A model generated the notes under the pieces. That model did no database searches and was not told the origin of the DNA. It saw nothing but the letters and a program-made list of their open reading frames with translations. A program made the translations under genes and the position numbers. Positions 37,371-38,469 of a DNA stretch of 38,469 nt are shown here, in pieces; position 1 is the first letter of the stretch, and each line of letters opens with the position of its first letter. Source of the stretch: Ophiothrix spiculata (taxonomy: Eukaryota; Echinodermata; Ophiuroidea; Amphilepidida; Ophiotrichidae); NCBI GenBank assembly GCA_000969725.1, contig JXSR01S068002.1; one strand, given 5' to 3'.

Positions 37371-38469
37371 ACATGTAAATTTCCTATACTATTATGCCAT
37401 AAAAGTAAAGCTTTTCACTTCGTGAGTGATCTACAACTTTAACATCAAAATAAATAACATAATCATATTTTCTTTTGACAAATTTTATATTTATGTGAAT
37501 AATTGAAATGTTTTAAATTTAATTTAACAAAATTCATGACAAATTTTCACTATACAGTGGAACAGGTCTTATTTTTCCTAATTTTAAATAACTATAATAT
37601 TATTATGTTACGCAGTACCACTTTCATATTTTAAATATATATTAGCCAAGGGCAGCCCCTTGTATGCTGACAATTCCAAGTTAATTGGTTCACTAGAAAC
37701 TGAGATATTGGTCGAAAGTAGAATATTGCTGACAAGGCAAAATATCAAGCCAATTAGTGGTGCGTTTATAGAATGTGTCAACTGAATGATCAAGTCCTTT
37801 AAACCACACTATTGATTTCTTGCAATGAGTGTATGAATGGTGTTGTGAGCAATGCTAAACTATTGGGTTACTTATGGTCTGGAAAATACAATAGCTGTAA
37901 ATTGCTAGCAGAATACTAGAGCCTTTAAAATTAGTCCATAATTAAGAATTATTAATTATAACTGATTTATTGTTTTATCTCCAGAAAAAATATACAGAAG
38001 TTATCTATAACCATAGTTTACATACACTTTTGATGAAATTTTGGTGCTTGCATTTGACTTTTCTGTTAAATTAGCAAAAATGTCAAAATGGTTTCCAAGT
38101 CAAAACACAATTAAACAGTAATTAAGTTGTAACTTCAAAAATATGAAGTATTTCAAAAATCTGTCTAACAGATATTTTAAACATGTTTTTCTGTATCCTT
38201 TAATACCAAAATTAGAACATTTAATGAAAATCTGAACAAAATATAGGCAATTCAAAAAATGGTGATTTCTGCACATTTTTGGGTAAAAAAAAAGAAGAAC
38301 GCAAAATAATCAAAATTCGTCTGACAGAAATTTTCAGCATGTGGTAACAAACTGTCTGAATGCAAAATGTTCAAATTAACGTCAAGATTGTTAAAAATAT
38401 AGGTATTTATAGATTTTCCTGGTTTTTGTTTTAAATATGCTAATTATATGCAAATGATGATATTCAAAA
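37371..38469. other. AT-rich stretch, nothing recognised
   Basis: No gene is supported. Near 38150-38350 two stretches look weakly alike (CTGTCTAACAGATATTTTAA and CGTCTGACAGAAATTTTCAG, about 160 bp apart), which may be an old tandem duplication. Confidence 0.35.

Overview
The window is eukaryotic, AT-rich, intron-containing animal DNA that is very dense in repeats. Two recognisable host loci are present, both animal families. On the + strand are the last three exons of a vesicular nucleotide transporter gene (SLC17A9-like, 808-3830), with canonical GT/AG junctions and a terminal stop. On the - strand is the C-terminal exon of a TRAF-type MATH-domain protein (31399-32043). The repeat types (CAGTGGCG-ended hAT-like elements, CTGTAAA-ended TA-target elements, RTE-like and CR1/Jockey-like LINE pieces, TGACCTTTGACCCC tandem repeats) resemble those of marine invertebrate genomes, perhaps a deuterostome. 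That last point is inference; the sequence does not fix the species.

Layout: 1-4055, the 3' end of the transporter gene with repeat-filled introns. 4056-8760, small inverted-repeat elements and two SINE-like pieces. 8761-9920, a 5'-truncated, mutated RTE-like reverse transcriptase on the - strand. 9921-28085, mostly unrecognised AT-rich DNA carrying many MITE/foldback elements, a degenerate TGACCTTGA minisatellite and a 1-kb mariner-like element. 28086-29175, a 5'-truncated LINE on the - strand. 29322-31106, three DNA elements nested one inside another. 31399-32043, the TRAF exon. 32444-34646, a 2.2-kb hAT-like element holding four further structures. 35007-37370, tandem and interspersed repeats, including a higher-order array cut by a TTAA-target element. 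37371-38469, nothing recognised.

The main theme is transposon biology. Ten intact elements are bounded by TTAA or a one-base variant and differ inside. Four of these (plus a decayed fifth copy) form one family with piggyBac-like TTAA target choice, termini resembling the CCCTAA telomere repeat, and an internal tRNA-like pol III promoter. One copy sits inside a tandem repeat whose neighbouring units preserve the empty site, so the TTAA duplication can be read directly from the window. No intact transposase, CRISPR array, rRNA or convincing tRNA gene was found.
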